A stretch of DNA of 64,000 nucleotides from PALSA-911 sp963743035 (GTDB lineage Bacteria > Pseudomonadota > Alphaproteobacteria > Acetobacterales > Acetobacteraceae). Positions 56,578-64,000 of the stretch are shown piece after piece. Under the pieces are notes generated by a model, which ran no database searches, was not told the origin of the DNA, and saw only the letters and a program-made list of their open reading frames with translations. The position numbers and the translations under genes are program-made. Numbering within the stretch: the first letter of the stretch is position 1; every line of letters starts with the position of its first letter. Location: NCBI GenBank assembly GCA_963743035.1, contig CAVUOB010000003.1, forward strand, positions 372,001 through 436,000, given 5' to 3'.

Positions 56578-58047
56578 CTAACGGAAAGGAGGCTCGTCGA
56601 AGCTACGCAGCTTGCGCGAGTGCAGCGCGCCAAGGTCGCCTCGCAACAGGTCGAGCGCCGCGATGCCGATGCGCAGATGCTCGCCTACCGCGCGCCGGTA
56701 GAAGGCGTTCGCCGCCCCCGGCAGCTTTATCTGGCCATGCAGCGGCTTGTCGGAGACGCAGAGCAGCGTGCCGTACGGGACTCGCAGCCGGTACCCCTGC
56801 GTGGCAACCGTGCCGCTCTCCATGTCGACGGCAATGGCACGCGACAGGTTGATGCGCCGCCTTTCCTGCGACCAGCGCAGCTCCCAGTTGCGGTCGTCGT
56901 AGGACACCACGGTGCCGGTGCGCAGCCGCTGCTTCAGCGCGTCGCCGCGGTCCCCAGTCACTCGCGCCGCCGCCTCCTGTAACGCCACCTGCACCTCCGC
57001 CAGCGCGGGCACCGGCACCTCCGGCGGCACCAGGTCGTCGAGGATCCGGTCGCGCCGAAGATAGCCATGCGCCAGTACATAATCCCCGATAACCTGGGAC
57101 TGCCGCAGCCCGCCGCAATGGCCGATCATCAGCCAGCAATGCGGCCGTAGCACCGCCAGGTGGTCAGTGATGTTCTTGGCGTTCGAGGGGCCGACACCGA
57201 TGTTGGTGATAGTCACGCCGCCCTGCCCATCGGCGCGGGTGAGGTGGTAGGCCGGCATCTGGAAGTTGTGCCACGGCGCGGAGGCGATCCGCCCCTCGGC
57301 CTCGGCCGGGTTATCGCCGCGGACAGCGACAGCACCCCCGGGGGCGATCAGGCGATCATACGGGCCGGCGGGATCCGCCAACTCGTCCAGGCCCCAGCGG
57401 ACGAACTGGTCGACATAGCGCTGATAGTTGGTCAGCAGGATCCACGGCTGGATACTGCGCCAGTCCGTGCCCGTGTAATGCTGGAGACGGCGCAGCGAGT
57501 AGTCGACGCGCACCGCGTCGAACAGCGCCAGCGGCCGGGCGTGCCCTTCCTCGGAAGACCACATTCCGTCCGCCACCTCGTCGCCGACCGTGGACAGCAG
57601 CGGCGTGGGGAAATGCCGTGCCAACTCGGCCGGAGAGGCGTCGCCGCGCGTGAGTTCGTCACCGCGATCGAGCACATAGGGATAGGGCATTTCCTGATCG
57701 CTGACGCGCACCTGGACGAAGGCGCCATATTCGGCGACCAACGGCCGCAGCTGCTCGAGCAGGTAGGGGCGGAAGAAGCCGGGCTGTGTCACAGTGGTGG
57801 CATAGATCCCGGGTGCCTGGAGCTTGGCCCAGGCGCGGCGGGTTGCCGGAATCGGCCCGCCAGGCTCCCACACCACGCGCAGTTCCGGGTAGCGGAAGCG
57901 CCGGCGCTCCTCCAGGTCCGGGGGCTCCCCGCCGGCGAAGAAGCGCGCCAGAGCGTCGCGCTGCGCCTGCAACGCCTGGGTATGCATCGCCTCCAGCTGG
58001 TCAGCGGCCTGTTCCGGCGAGAGGGTGGTCTGGCGTCCGTCGGACAT
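56578..58047 (-). CDS. amn: AMP nucleosidase
   Basis: 489 residues, close to the 484-residue E. coli Amn. The N-terminal half is the regulatory domain; the C-terminal half has the nucleoside phosphorylase-like fold: HNFQMPAYHLTRADGQGGVT, TNIGVGPSNAKNITDHLAVL, LMIGHCGGLRQSQVIGDYVL, and the catalytic AIAVDMESGTVATQGYRLRV with LLCVSDKPLHGQIKLPG. It hydrolyses AMP to adenine and ribose 5-phosphate. ATG 58047 gives the family length; further starts at 58092 and beyond exist. Confidence 0.95.
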   Translation of the reverse strand: MSDGRQTTLSPEQAADQLEAMHTQALQAQRDALARFFAGGEPPDLEERRRFRYPELRVVWEPGGPIPATRRAWAKLQAPGIYATTVTQPGFFRPYLLEQLRPLVAEYGAFVQVRVSDQEMPYPYVLDRGDELTRGDASPAELARHFPTPLLSTVGDEVADGMWSSEEGHARPLALFDAVRVDYSLRRLQHYTGTDWRSIQPWILLTNYQRYVDQFVRWGLDELADPAGPYDRLIAPGGAVAVRGDNPAEAEGRIASAPWHNFQMPAYHLTRADGQGGVTITNIGVGPSNAKNITDHLAVLRPHCWLMIGHCGGLRQSQVIGDYVLAHGYLRRDRILDDLVPPEVPVPALAEVQVALQEAAARVTGDRGDALKQRLRTGTVVSYDDRNWELRWSQERRRINLSRAIAVDMESGTVATQGYRLRVPYGTLLCVSDKPLHGQIKLPGAANAFYRRAVGEHLRIGIAALDLLRGDLGALHSRKLRSFDEPPFR

Positions 58048-58379
58048 GGGCTCGGCAACCTCCGGGGGGCGGCGGCCGACGGCCGCTTGCATTGTGCTGC
58101 GGGGCATAATTGAACTGTCCAATTCCCCTTACCAATATAGTCTCGGCGACGGCATGCATTACCAAGATCTCGGCACAGACGGCTCCCACTGAACGAGGAG
58201 CTCAAACTTCAACCGGCGGACCGGCCCGGTTTTCCAGCGCCGGGACAATCTGGCGAAGGGCGCCCAAAGCGAGATTGCCGGCGAGCGACGTTCGACAACC
58301 GTGTTCCCTTTCCCTCTCGCCGTCAGGAATGCACCCAGTCGTGCGGACAATGACCGATCGTCATGGGGACCCATCCGTA

Positions 58380-59291
58380 ATGCCACTGGTGACCGTGTTC
58401 GGTGGAACAGGTTTCCTGGGCCGTCGGGTCGTCGGCCGCCTGACGCAAGAGGGGGCGACGGTCCGGGTCGCGGTGCGTCACCCGGAGAGGGTCGAGGCTT
58501 GCGCGATCCCAGCGGTTTCCGGTTGCATGGTCCCGATATCGGCAGACGTTCGCGACGAAGCCTCCGTCGCGTCAGCGATCGCCGGCGCTGAGGCGGTCGT
58601 CAATGTCGTGTCCGCGTATGTCGAGAAGTCCGGGGTTACCTACACGGCCGTTCACGTGCACGGCGCCGGCAATGTGGCCAGCGAATGCAGACGCCAGGGC
58701 GTCAGCCGGCTTGTGCATATTTCCGGCGTTGGCGCCGATCCCGGATCGCGCGCCCCGTACATCCGCGCGCGTGGCCAGGGAGAGCAGGCTGTGTGGCATG
58801 GCTTTCCCGCCGCGACGATCATCCGTCCGAGTGTCATGTTCGCGGCCGACGATGCGTTCCTGCAGAGCCTTGTCGCGATCATTCGATCAACACCGGTGAT
58901 TCCCCTGATCGCGAGCGGACGCACACGTCTGCAACCAATCCATGTGAGCGATGTTGCTGAGGCAATTTACCGATCCACGCTCATCCCGGCCACAAGCGGC
59001 AAGGTATTCGAGCTTGGAGGGCCGAAGAGCTATACCTTGCGGGAGCTAATCGGGATGATAGCCGCCAGGATGGGGCGTCACCCCGTTTTCGTTCCGGTTC
59101 CGCTTTTGCTGGCTCGTCCGATAGCCCGGCTGCTTGAGTTGCTTCCGAATGCGCCGCTCACGGTGGCTCAGGTCGATCTTCTCGAGCATGATAACATACC
59201 TGCGACGGATATGGACGGCAGCGGCGAACTCGGCACCGAAGTCAGGCGGCGGAACATCGAGGAAACGATCGCCGAACTGACGGCAGCCTGA
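58380..59291 (+). CDS. NAD(P)-binding protein, NDUFA9-like atypical SDR
   Basis: 303 residues. The Rossmann motif is VTVFGGTGFLGRRVVGRLTQ at the start, then AEAVVNVVSAYVEKSGVTYT, VSRLVHISGVGADPGSRAPY and IRPSVMFAADDAFLQSL. The classic SDR YxxxK is replaced by YIRARGQGE, as in the complex I NDUFA9-like subfamily. It is divergent from amn. The start could lie a few codons upstream (ATG 58350 or 58329); 58380 matches the family. The 332-bp upstream gap holds no other gene. Confidence 0.9.
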   Translation: MPLVTVFGGTGFLGRRVVGRLTQEGATVRVAVRHPERVEACAIPAVSGCMVPISADVRDEASVASAIAGAEAVVNVVSAYVEKSGVTYTAVHVHGAGNVASECRRQGVSRLVHISGVGADPGSRAPYIRARGQGEQAVWHGFPAATIIRPSVMFAADDAFLQSLVAIIRSTPVIPLIASGRTRLQPIHVSDVAEAIYRSTLIPATSGKVFELGGPKSYTLRELIGMIAARMGRHPVFVPVPLLLARPIARLLELLPNAPLTVAQVDLLEHDNIPATDMDGSGELGTEVRRRNIEETIAELTAA

Positions 59292-59539
59292 GTGGAACCG
59301 ATCAAACCTTCCGTCTGGCGCAGAGCGAGCCGGAATACGGTCCCCAGCGGCAGTGCCGCCAGAATTGCCAGCGGCGAATACCACAGTTGGCCGCCCGGCC
59401 CGTTCGGGGCTCAGCGCGCCAACCCACGATTGCCTCCGCGCCCGCCGATCGACGCAGACTGCGCCTCCTTCGCCGCACCTGGACCGTGCCGGGTATCCTG
59501 AAAGCCGCGTGATCAACCTCGTGATTTATCCAAAGGCGA
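59292..59539. other. gap with a possible degenerate coding remnant
   Basis: The minus strand reads WYSPLAILAALPLGTVFRLA in one frame, suggesting the remains of a membrane protein, but no start or family can be assigned. No repeats apart from the IS end immediately to the right. Confidence 0.3.
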
Positions 59540-59573
59540 GGCTATACTTGATGCCGCGAGCCCTGACAGAACC
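59540..59573. repeat. solitary IS6-type terminal sequence
   Basis: 34 bases are an inverted match of 63571-63604: 11 identical bases (GGCTATACTTG), 7 mostly different, then 16 identical (GAGCCCTGACAGAACC). The latter is the outer end of the IS6-type element at the right edge. Here the inside of the element would lie to the left, but it has been lost. The two ends face each other across the monooxygenase gene. Confidence 0.75.
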
Positions 59574-59732
59574 TGCCGCCACGACACTGGAGGGCAATGC
59601 GCGCCCACCTATGGCCGCCGCCGGTTGGTGCGGGCGTGACGCCGATGCCCGACAGTCGCGTGTTCGACCTGCCGCCGTCTGCCCCCACACAGGGGCCAAC
59701 AACCCAGCGCCAACCGAGGAGGGTCCAAGCAC

Positions 59733-61730
59733 ATGAGCACAATATTCAATTCCGCCGTCCGCGATGAACGAGCCCTGCGCGCGGCCCTGGCCGATGCCGA
59801 CATCGGCCCGACACTGATGGTTCTGGTACAGCTGACCGGCGATCTTGAGATTCTCGACAAGGTCGCACCGCACATTCACGGCGCCTGGAGCTTTCTCGAA
59901 GCTGTGCCGGAAAACCTCAAGCAGAAGGTGCGGGACCGTCTCGTGGCGGTCCTCAAGGACTACGCCGCAACCGGTCGGGAGCCGCCCCGGCATTTCGCTT
60001 CCGACATATTGCAGAAGATGATGAGCGCCAGCGTGGGCCAGATGGTGCCAGAGGAATACATCCCACTCCTGGTGGAAGAAACCCGCCTCGGAGAAGAGGA
60101 CACGCGATCCGTGCGCTGGCAACGCGATCCTGCCGGGCTTCCCGTCCAGACCATCAAGGTGGTCGTCATCGGCGCAGGGTTCGCCGGCCTTTGTGCCGCA
60201 ATCCGGCTGAAGGAACTTGGCATTCCTTTCGAGGTCCTGGAGAAGAACGATAGCCTCGGCGGGACCTGGCTGGAGAACGACTATCCTGGCTGTGCTGTCG
60301 ACACGCCAAACCACTTCTATTCGTACTCCTTCAACTCGAACAACAAGTGGTCACGCCACTTCTCGCAGCGCGATGAGATCCTGGCCTATATTAACGCGAC
60401 AGCCGACAAGTATAACGTCCGCGAGCACGTCCGGTTCGGCGTGGAGGTGACAGCCGCCGAGTTCGACGAGGCCGATTCATGCTGGCGCATCACCGTTCGC
60501 GAACGCGACGGCAGCTTCAGGACACTCGACTGCAACGCAGTCATCACCGCGGTCGGGCAGCTCAACCGTCCTTCCGTGCCACCTATCGCCGGATTGCCCC
60601 TGTTCCGTGGGCCAGTCTTCCACACGGCCCGCTGGGACCGTACAGTCGACCTCAAGGGAAAGCGCGTTGCCATGATCGGCACCGGCGCGAGCGCCGTTCA
60701 GGCTGGCCCAACGATCGCTCCGGACGTCGAGCGTCTGATCGTGTTCCAGCGCACCCCGCACTGGCTGATGCACAACCCGAATTATCACAAGCCGGTCAGT
60801 CCGGGAAACATGTGGGCGCTCGAAAACTTGCCATACTTTGCGAATTGGTTGCGGTTCCAACTGTTCTGGGCCGGATCCGACGGCTTCCACGCCTCGCTGC
60901 AAATGGACCCGGACTGGCCGATGCCAGACAGCTCGCTGAACGAGGCCAACCATAAGATGCGCGAGCTGATTATTGACTATGTCCGAAAGGAGCTTGACGA
61001 CGACAAAGAGCTGCTCGCCAAGGTAATCCCCGGCTACCCGCCCTATGGCAAGCGCATGCTACGGGACAACTACTGGTACAGGATGCTCAAACGGCCCAAT
61101 GTCGAGCTGGTGACGGGCTCGATATCGCATGTCACAGAAGACTCGATTGTCATGGAGGACGGCACCGTTCATCCGGTCGATGTAATTATCATGGCGACGG
61201 GCTTTCAGGCTTCCAGGATGCTATGGCCGATGGACATCAAGGGGCGCGATGGCCGCACAATCCGGGGCATCTGGGGTGACGATGACCCGCGCGCTTACCT
61301 CGGCATAACCGTGCCTGGCTTCCCAAATCTGTTCCTGACCTATGGTCCGAACACCAATCTCGCGCATGGGGGCAGCATCATCTTCCACACGGAATGCCAG
61401 GTTCGTTACATCACCCAGGCGTTGCGGGAGATGATCGAGAACGGCTATTCGACACTCGAAGTCCGAACCGATGTTCACGACGGCTACAACAAGCTGGTGG
61501 ACGAGAAGTGTCGGAACATGGTCTGGGCGCATCCCGGCGTGACCAGCTGGTACAAGAACCGGCACAACCGCGTGACGGTGACGTCGCCTTGGCGGCTGTT
61601 GGACTATTGGAAGCTGACACAGCATTTTGTCCCGGAGGAGTATCGCGCCGGCAGGCCCGGTCACGCTCCGATAATTCCCGGACAGGAAGCACGCGTCGTG
61701 TCCTCGATCGATGGACTAACGGTAGGTTAA
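59733..61730 (+). CDS. Baeyer-Villiger monooxygenase, 4-hydroxyacetophenone monooxygenase-like
   Basis: 665 residues. An N-terminal helical extension of about 140 residues (to RSVRWQRDPAGL) is characteristic of HAPMO-type enzymes. FAD-binding VVVIGAGFAGLCAAIRLKEL follows (near 145), then the BVMO fingerprint FRGPVFHTARWD (FxGxxxHxxxW) near 295, NADPH site VAMIGTGASAVQAGPTIAPD, and ATGF later. It inserts oxygen next to a ketone carbonyl, often of aryl ketones. It is bracketed by IS6-type ends and has no pathway genes around it. Confidence 0.93.
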   Translation: MSTIFNSAVRDERALRAALADADIGPTLMVLVQLTGDLEILDKVAPHIHGAWSFLEAVPENLKQKVRDRLVAVLKDYAATGREPPRHFASDILQKMMSASVGQMVPEEYIPLLVEETRLGEEDTRSVRWQRDPAGLPVQTIKVVVIGAGFAGLCAAIRLKELGIPFEVLEKNDSLGGTWLENDYPGCAVDTPNHFYSYSFNSNNKWSRHFSQRDEILAYINATADKYNVREHVRFGVEVTAAEFDEADSCWRITVRERDGSFRTLDCNAVITAVGQLNRPSVPPIAGLPLFRGPVFHTARWDRTVDLKGKRVAMIGTGASAVQAGPTIAPDVERLIVFQRTPHWLMHNPNYHKPVSPGNMWALENLPYFANWLRFQLFWAGSDGFHASLQMDPDWPMPDSSLNEANHKMRELIIDYVRKELDDDKELLAKVIPGYPPYGKRMLRDNYWYRMLKRPNVELVTGSISHVTEDSIVMEDGTVHPVDVIIMATGFQASRMLWPMDIKGRDGRTIRGIWGDDDPRAYLGITVPGFPNLFLTYGPNTNLAHGGSIIFHTECQVRYITQALREMIENGYSTLEVRTDVHDGYNKLVDEKCRNMVWAHPGVTSWYKNRHNRVTVTSPWRLLDYWKLTQHFVPEEYRAGRPGHAPIIPGQEARVVSSIDGLTVG

Positions 61731-61756
61731 CGGGAAGCGTGCCCATGTCGGGAGGG

Positions 61757-61985
61757 ACTGCCTTCACGTCTCGACGGCTCCGGGCAAGGAGGTCGAGCAC
61801 GACGCCATTCTGATCGACCGCACGCCAGAGATAGCGCAGCTCACCTTGGGTCCGAAGGAAGACCTCGTCCAATTACCACTTGTTACCAGGCAGTGGTCGG
61901 CGGCGTCGCAAACGGCAAGCGAAACTGGCGCCGAACTTACGGCCCAAGTGCCGGATGCTCTCACGCCCCGCTCCGCAGGGAGCAC
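61757..61985 (-). pseudogene. IS6-family transposase fragment (middle part)
   Basis: Reads KFGASFACRLRRRRPLPGNK, then (after a stop) LDEVFLRTQGELRYLWRAVD and QNGVVLDLLARSRRDVKA: the catalytic-core start of IS6 transposases (first Asp in LDEVF). Both N- and C-terminal parts are missing. It begins 27 bp after the monooxygenase stop. A 40-bp stretch is shared with 55433-55480. Confidence 0.85.
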
Positions 61986-62153
61986 GACGCGGGTGGTCCG
62001 GAGCCGGGCCGCCTCGATCAGATCCGGCCAGCGACATGGTTTTCCCGGCGACCGCGCCAAGTGCGCGCCGCCTCGTCGAACCATCGCCCATCCGGCAGGC
62101 AGCGGAGCTGGGCCAGGTGCGGCCGGCCGCAGTGCTGGCAGCGCCCGCCGGGG
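61980..62153 (-). pseudogene. HNH-like zinc-ribbon protein remnant
   Basis: The peptide GRCQHCGRPHLAQLRCLPDG, followed by RWFDEAARTWR and, after a frameshift, WPDLIEAARLRTTRVVL, matches the first half of a small alphaproteobacterial HNH-type protein with a CxxC zinc pair. The second half (expected HNH residues) is replaced by IS6 sequence at about 61980. No start remains. Assigned from memory of the family; moderate certainty. Confidence 0.55.
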
Positions 62154-62264
62154 CGCTAAAACTGGACCGCCCGCGCTGGTGCCGCGGATATGGCAATTGG
62201 AGCTTCGGGCGGGCGGATGGGCGCATCTCGGATAGTTGATGAACATTGCACAAAATCGCACTTA

Positions 62265-63127
62265 GAGTGCTTTTCAAAACCGCTCCTGAAGAGCCCTGAA
62301 GCAAACGATGGAGCATGCGAGAGCGGTGAAGGCATAGTGGATGTCGATGCGGCGCTCATATCTGACGGAGAGCCGCCTGAACCTGTTGATCGATGCGAAG
62401 GTTCGCTCGATCACCCACCTGTGTCTGCCAAGGCGTTGGCTGCCGTCGACGCCGCGCGGGCGATGCGTGGCTTGATGCCGCGCTGCCGGCATGCGGCCCG
62501 GCAGCGGCGGTGGTCATAGGCCTTGTCAGCATGGAGCTTGTCTGGCCGGCGTCGCGGACGGCCTCGTTTGCCAGCCACCGCGGGGACGGTATCGAGCAAC
62601 AGCTCGAATGGGACGCTGTCGTTGACGTTGGCGCCGGTCAGGATGAAGCCGAGCGGAATGCCGCGCCGGTCGGTGATCAGGTGGCGCTTGGTGCCGGGTC
62701 GGCCGCGGTCGGTCGGGTTCGGACCTGTCGTTTCGCCCCCCTTTTTGCCGCGACCGACGCGCTGTCGATGCAGGCCCGGCTCCAGTCGATGCGATCCGCC
62801 TCATGCAGGCGATTGAGTAGCTCCCGATGCAACCGGTCCCACAGACCCGCCTGCTGCCAGTCGCGCAGCCGCCGCCAACAGGTCACGCCGGAGCCGCACC
62901 CCAACTCCAGCGGCAGCATCTCCCACCCGATCCCCGTGCGCAGCACGAACAAGATCCCGGTCAGAGCCGCACGAGCCGGCACCCGGGGACGGCCGCCTTG
63001 CGGCTTCGGCCGATCAGGCGGCAGCAACGGGGATAGCAAGGACCACAGTTCGTCAGGCAGAAGGGGACAGCGCATCCCTCCTCATAAATCATTCCAATTC
63101 AACGTACAAGGGTTTTGAAAAGCGCTC
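62265..63127 (-). mobile_element. IS5-family insertion sequence, complete ends
   Basis: 863 bp with near-perfect terminal inverted repeats: GAGTGCTTTTCAAAAC on the left and GTTTTGAAAAGCGCTC on the right (one mismatch). It is flanked by a 3-bp direct repeat TTA (62262-62264 and 63128-63130). The size and two-frame transposase fit the IS427-type group. The target was non-coding DNA between the HNH-like remnant and a small open frame. Confidence 0.9.
62274..63075 (-). CDS. IS5-family transposase, two frames plus a third shift
   Basis: OrfA (from 63075): MRCPLLPDELWSLLSPLLPP, TGIGWEMLPLELGCGSG, RACIDSASVAAKRG. OrfB continues in another frame after an A5G6 run (62736-62746 on the plus strand as C6T5): TGPNPTDRGRPGTKRHLITD, DKLHADKAYDHRRCR. 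Programmed slippage at such a run is normal in this group. A further shift near 62460 separates this from DGSQRLGRHRWVIERTFASI (catalytic Glu), so this copy is probably inactive unless the last shift is a sequence error. Confidence 0.85.
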
Positions 63128-63185
63128 TTAGCCTGTTGCGATTGCGGTCTGGCTCAAGCGCGCCTTGCGAAGGATAGGAGGGTCT

Positions 63186-63266
63186 ATGCGCATTGTACTG
63201 TTCAACGTTTCGATGCTCGTGGTTTATGTTTTTGTGATGGTCTACGAGGTAATTTTGTCTCCGTAA
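63186..63266 (+). CDS. putative 26-residue membrane peptide
   Basis: ATG 63186 opens a frame of 26 codons ending TAA 63264-63266. The peptide is almost wholly hydrophobic (MRIVLFNVSMLVVYVFVMVY, then EVILSP), enough for one transmembrane helix. A strong GGAGG ribosome-binding site lies at about 63169-63179 (GATAGGAGGGTCT). The local DNA is AT-richer than its surroundings. No family is recognised. It lies just outside the IS5 element. Confidence 0.45.
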   Translation: MRIVLFNVSMLVVYVFVMVYEVILSP

Positions 63267-63323
63267 CCGAGGGTTATCAGGCGTAGGTGGATCATCCCTG
63301 GCCGTTGTATCCGTGGGCGTCGC

Positions 63324-63570
63324 CTACCGGGGCGTCCGCACCCGGTCGAGCAGGTGAGCGTCCTTGATCCGCGCCGTATTGACCCGCCGGCTGACCGGCC
63401 AGACCTGCAACCTAATCAGCGGCCGGGTGTAGCAGGGCCGCAGGATCTCCCGCCATCTCGTCAAGCCAGATCGGCCAGTCGGCCGGCTCCAAAATCATCG
63501 GCATCCGATCGTGCAGCTCGGCCATGGTGGCGTTCGCCGCCGTGGTGATGATCGTGAACGTACGTAGGAC
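63324..63570 (-). pseudogene. SOS response-associated peptidase (SRAP/YedK), C-terminal remnant
   Basis: The peptide TFTIITTAANATMAELHDRM, then PMILEPADWPIWLDEMAGDP and AALLHPAAD, ends at a stop. In the next frame it continues as VWPVSRRVNTARIKDAHLLD with RVRTPR at the end. This is the C-terminal half of SRAP proteins, which cap abasic sites in single-stranded DNA; the conserved HDRMP is present. The catalytic N-terminal Cys2 half is gone, because an IS6-type end begins at 63571. Confidence 0.85.
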
Positions 63571-64000
63571 GGTTCTGTCAGGGCTCGGACGAGCAAGTAT
63601 AGCCCGTGCTCTTGGACCGACGAACGACGTCCGATCAGGCGGTCTCCAGAATGCCGAGCACGGTCACCGTGCGGCGATGGAAGCGTAGGTGGCGCTGATC
63701 GGCAGGAACGTGCTGGTGGTGGTGGGAGCGGGGTGGAGGAAGTTGCGGAGTTTATCGTAGGCCCGGCAGAACCAGGCGGCGGATCGTGGGCACTTGAACC
63801 CACGCATGGATCGGTATCGGCCTTTGATGCCCTGGTGATCTTGCTCGAGCCTGTTGTTCAGGTAGGCGCTGGTCCGGTGTCGCACGCCCTTGCCCAGCTC
63901 GGTGCGGATCGCCCGGGGGTAGCTGTCGTGGCCATCCGTCGTGACCCGGTCGGGCATGACACCGGTCACTGTCTTGGCGGAGCAGAAGAACGCCTTCGCC
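63571..64000 (-). mobile_element. IS6-type element, right-edge part with its outer end
   Basis: The outer end GGTTCTGTCAGGGCTCGGAC starts at 63571. The transposase C-terminal part occupies 63664 to beyond 64000: AKAFFCSAKTVTGVMPDRVT, TDGHDSYPRAIRTELG (second Asp region), LNNRLEQDHQGIKGRYRSMR (catalytic Glu) and GFKCPRSAAWFCRAYDKLRN, all typical of IS6-family enzymes. The rest lies outside the window. The element interrupts the SRAP gene. Confidence 0.88.

Overview
The window is high-GC bacterial chromosome. Its gene content and order (ubiE/coaBC divergent from mutM, an enoyl-CoA hydratase, then rpsT, dnaA, dnaN, recF and gyrB) fit an alphaproteobacterium, most likely Acetobacteraceae/Rhodospirillales. 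The family call is inference from gene types and composition; no rRNA or tRNA is present to confirm it.

Layout. 1-18.6 kb: mixed housekeeping and metabolic genes: an ABC-F ATPase fragment, ndk, DoxX, MmgE/PrpD, an OpgH-type glucosyltransferase, a GT4 glycosyltransferase, a CobW GTPase followed by a WD40 protein, an old yellow enzyme, an NB-ARC/TPR remnant, an acyl carrier protein, the minus-strand run ubiE-coaBC-FMO-ABC exporter, then mutM and an enoyl-CoA hydratase. 18.9-26.3 kb: the replication cluster rpsT-dnaA-dnaN-recF-gyrB. 26.6-43.5 kb: a PQQ-type dehydrogenase, acyl-CoA dehydrogenase, two families of solute-binding protein, bluB, queE, MgtC, GalM, and a nitric-oxide detoxification locus (hmp, group III globin, phhB and three small genes, divergent from an NsrR-like regulator). 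43.7-50.7 kb: a lower-GC accessory stretch with a GNAT-like protein, a cytochrome P450 and a 2OG-Fe(II) oxygenase, followed by an arylsulfatase remnant abutting a 5'-truncated IS3 element, then an M48 protease. 51-59.3 kb: old yellow enzyme, two glutathione S-transferases, enoyl-CoA hydratase, a vWA protein next to AMP nucleosidase, and an NAD(P)-binding protein. 59.5-64 kb: an insertion-sequence graveyard around a Baeyer-Villiger monooxygenase, with IS6-type pieces and ends, one 863-bp IS5-family element with a 3-bp target duplication, and broken SRAP and HNH-like genes.

Two things run across the window. First, many genes that should be intact, including dnaN, recF and gyrB, carry single-base frameshifts, nearly all net +1 and densest at 23.0-25.9 kb. 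The encoded families are continuous across the shifts, so sequencing or assembly insertions are the simplest reading. Second, the intergenic DNA holds two families of structured repeats: a mirror-symmetric multi-hairpin element (full copies at 6948-7200 and 22398-22604, a half copy at 1405-1455), and a second repeat (26352-26600, 33240-33434, partial at 34441-34494). I see no CRISPR array, prophage or recognised antiphage operon. The strongest candidates for something undescribed are the mirror-symmetric repeat and the GNAT/P450/2OG-oxygenase island.
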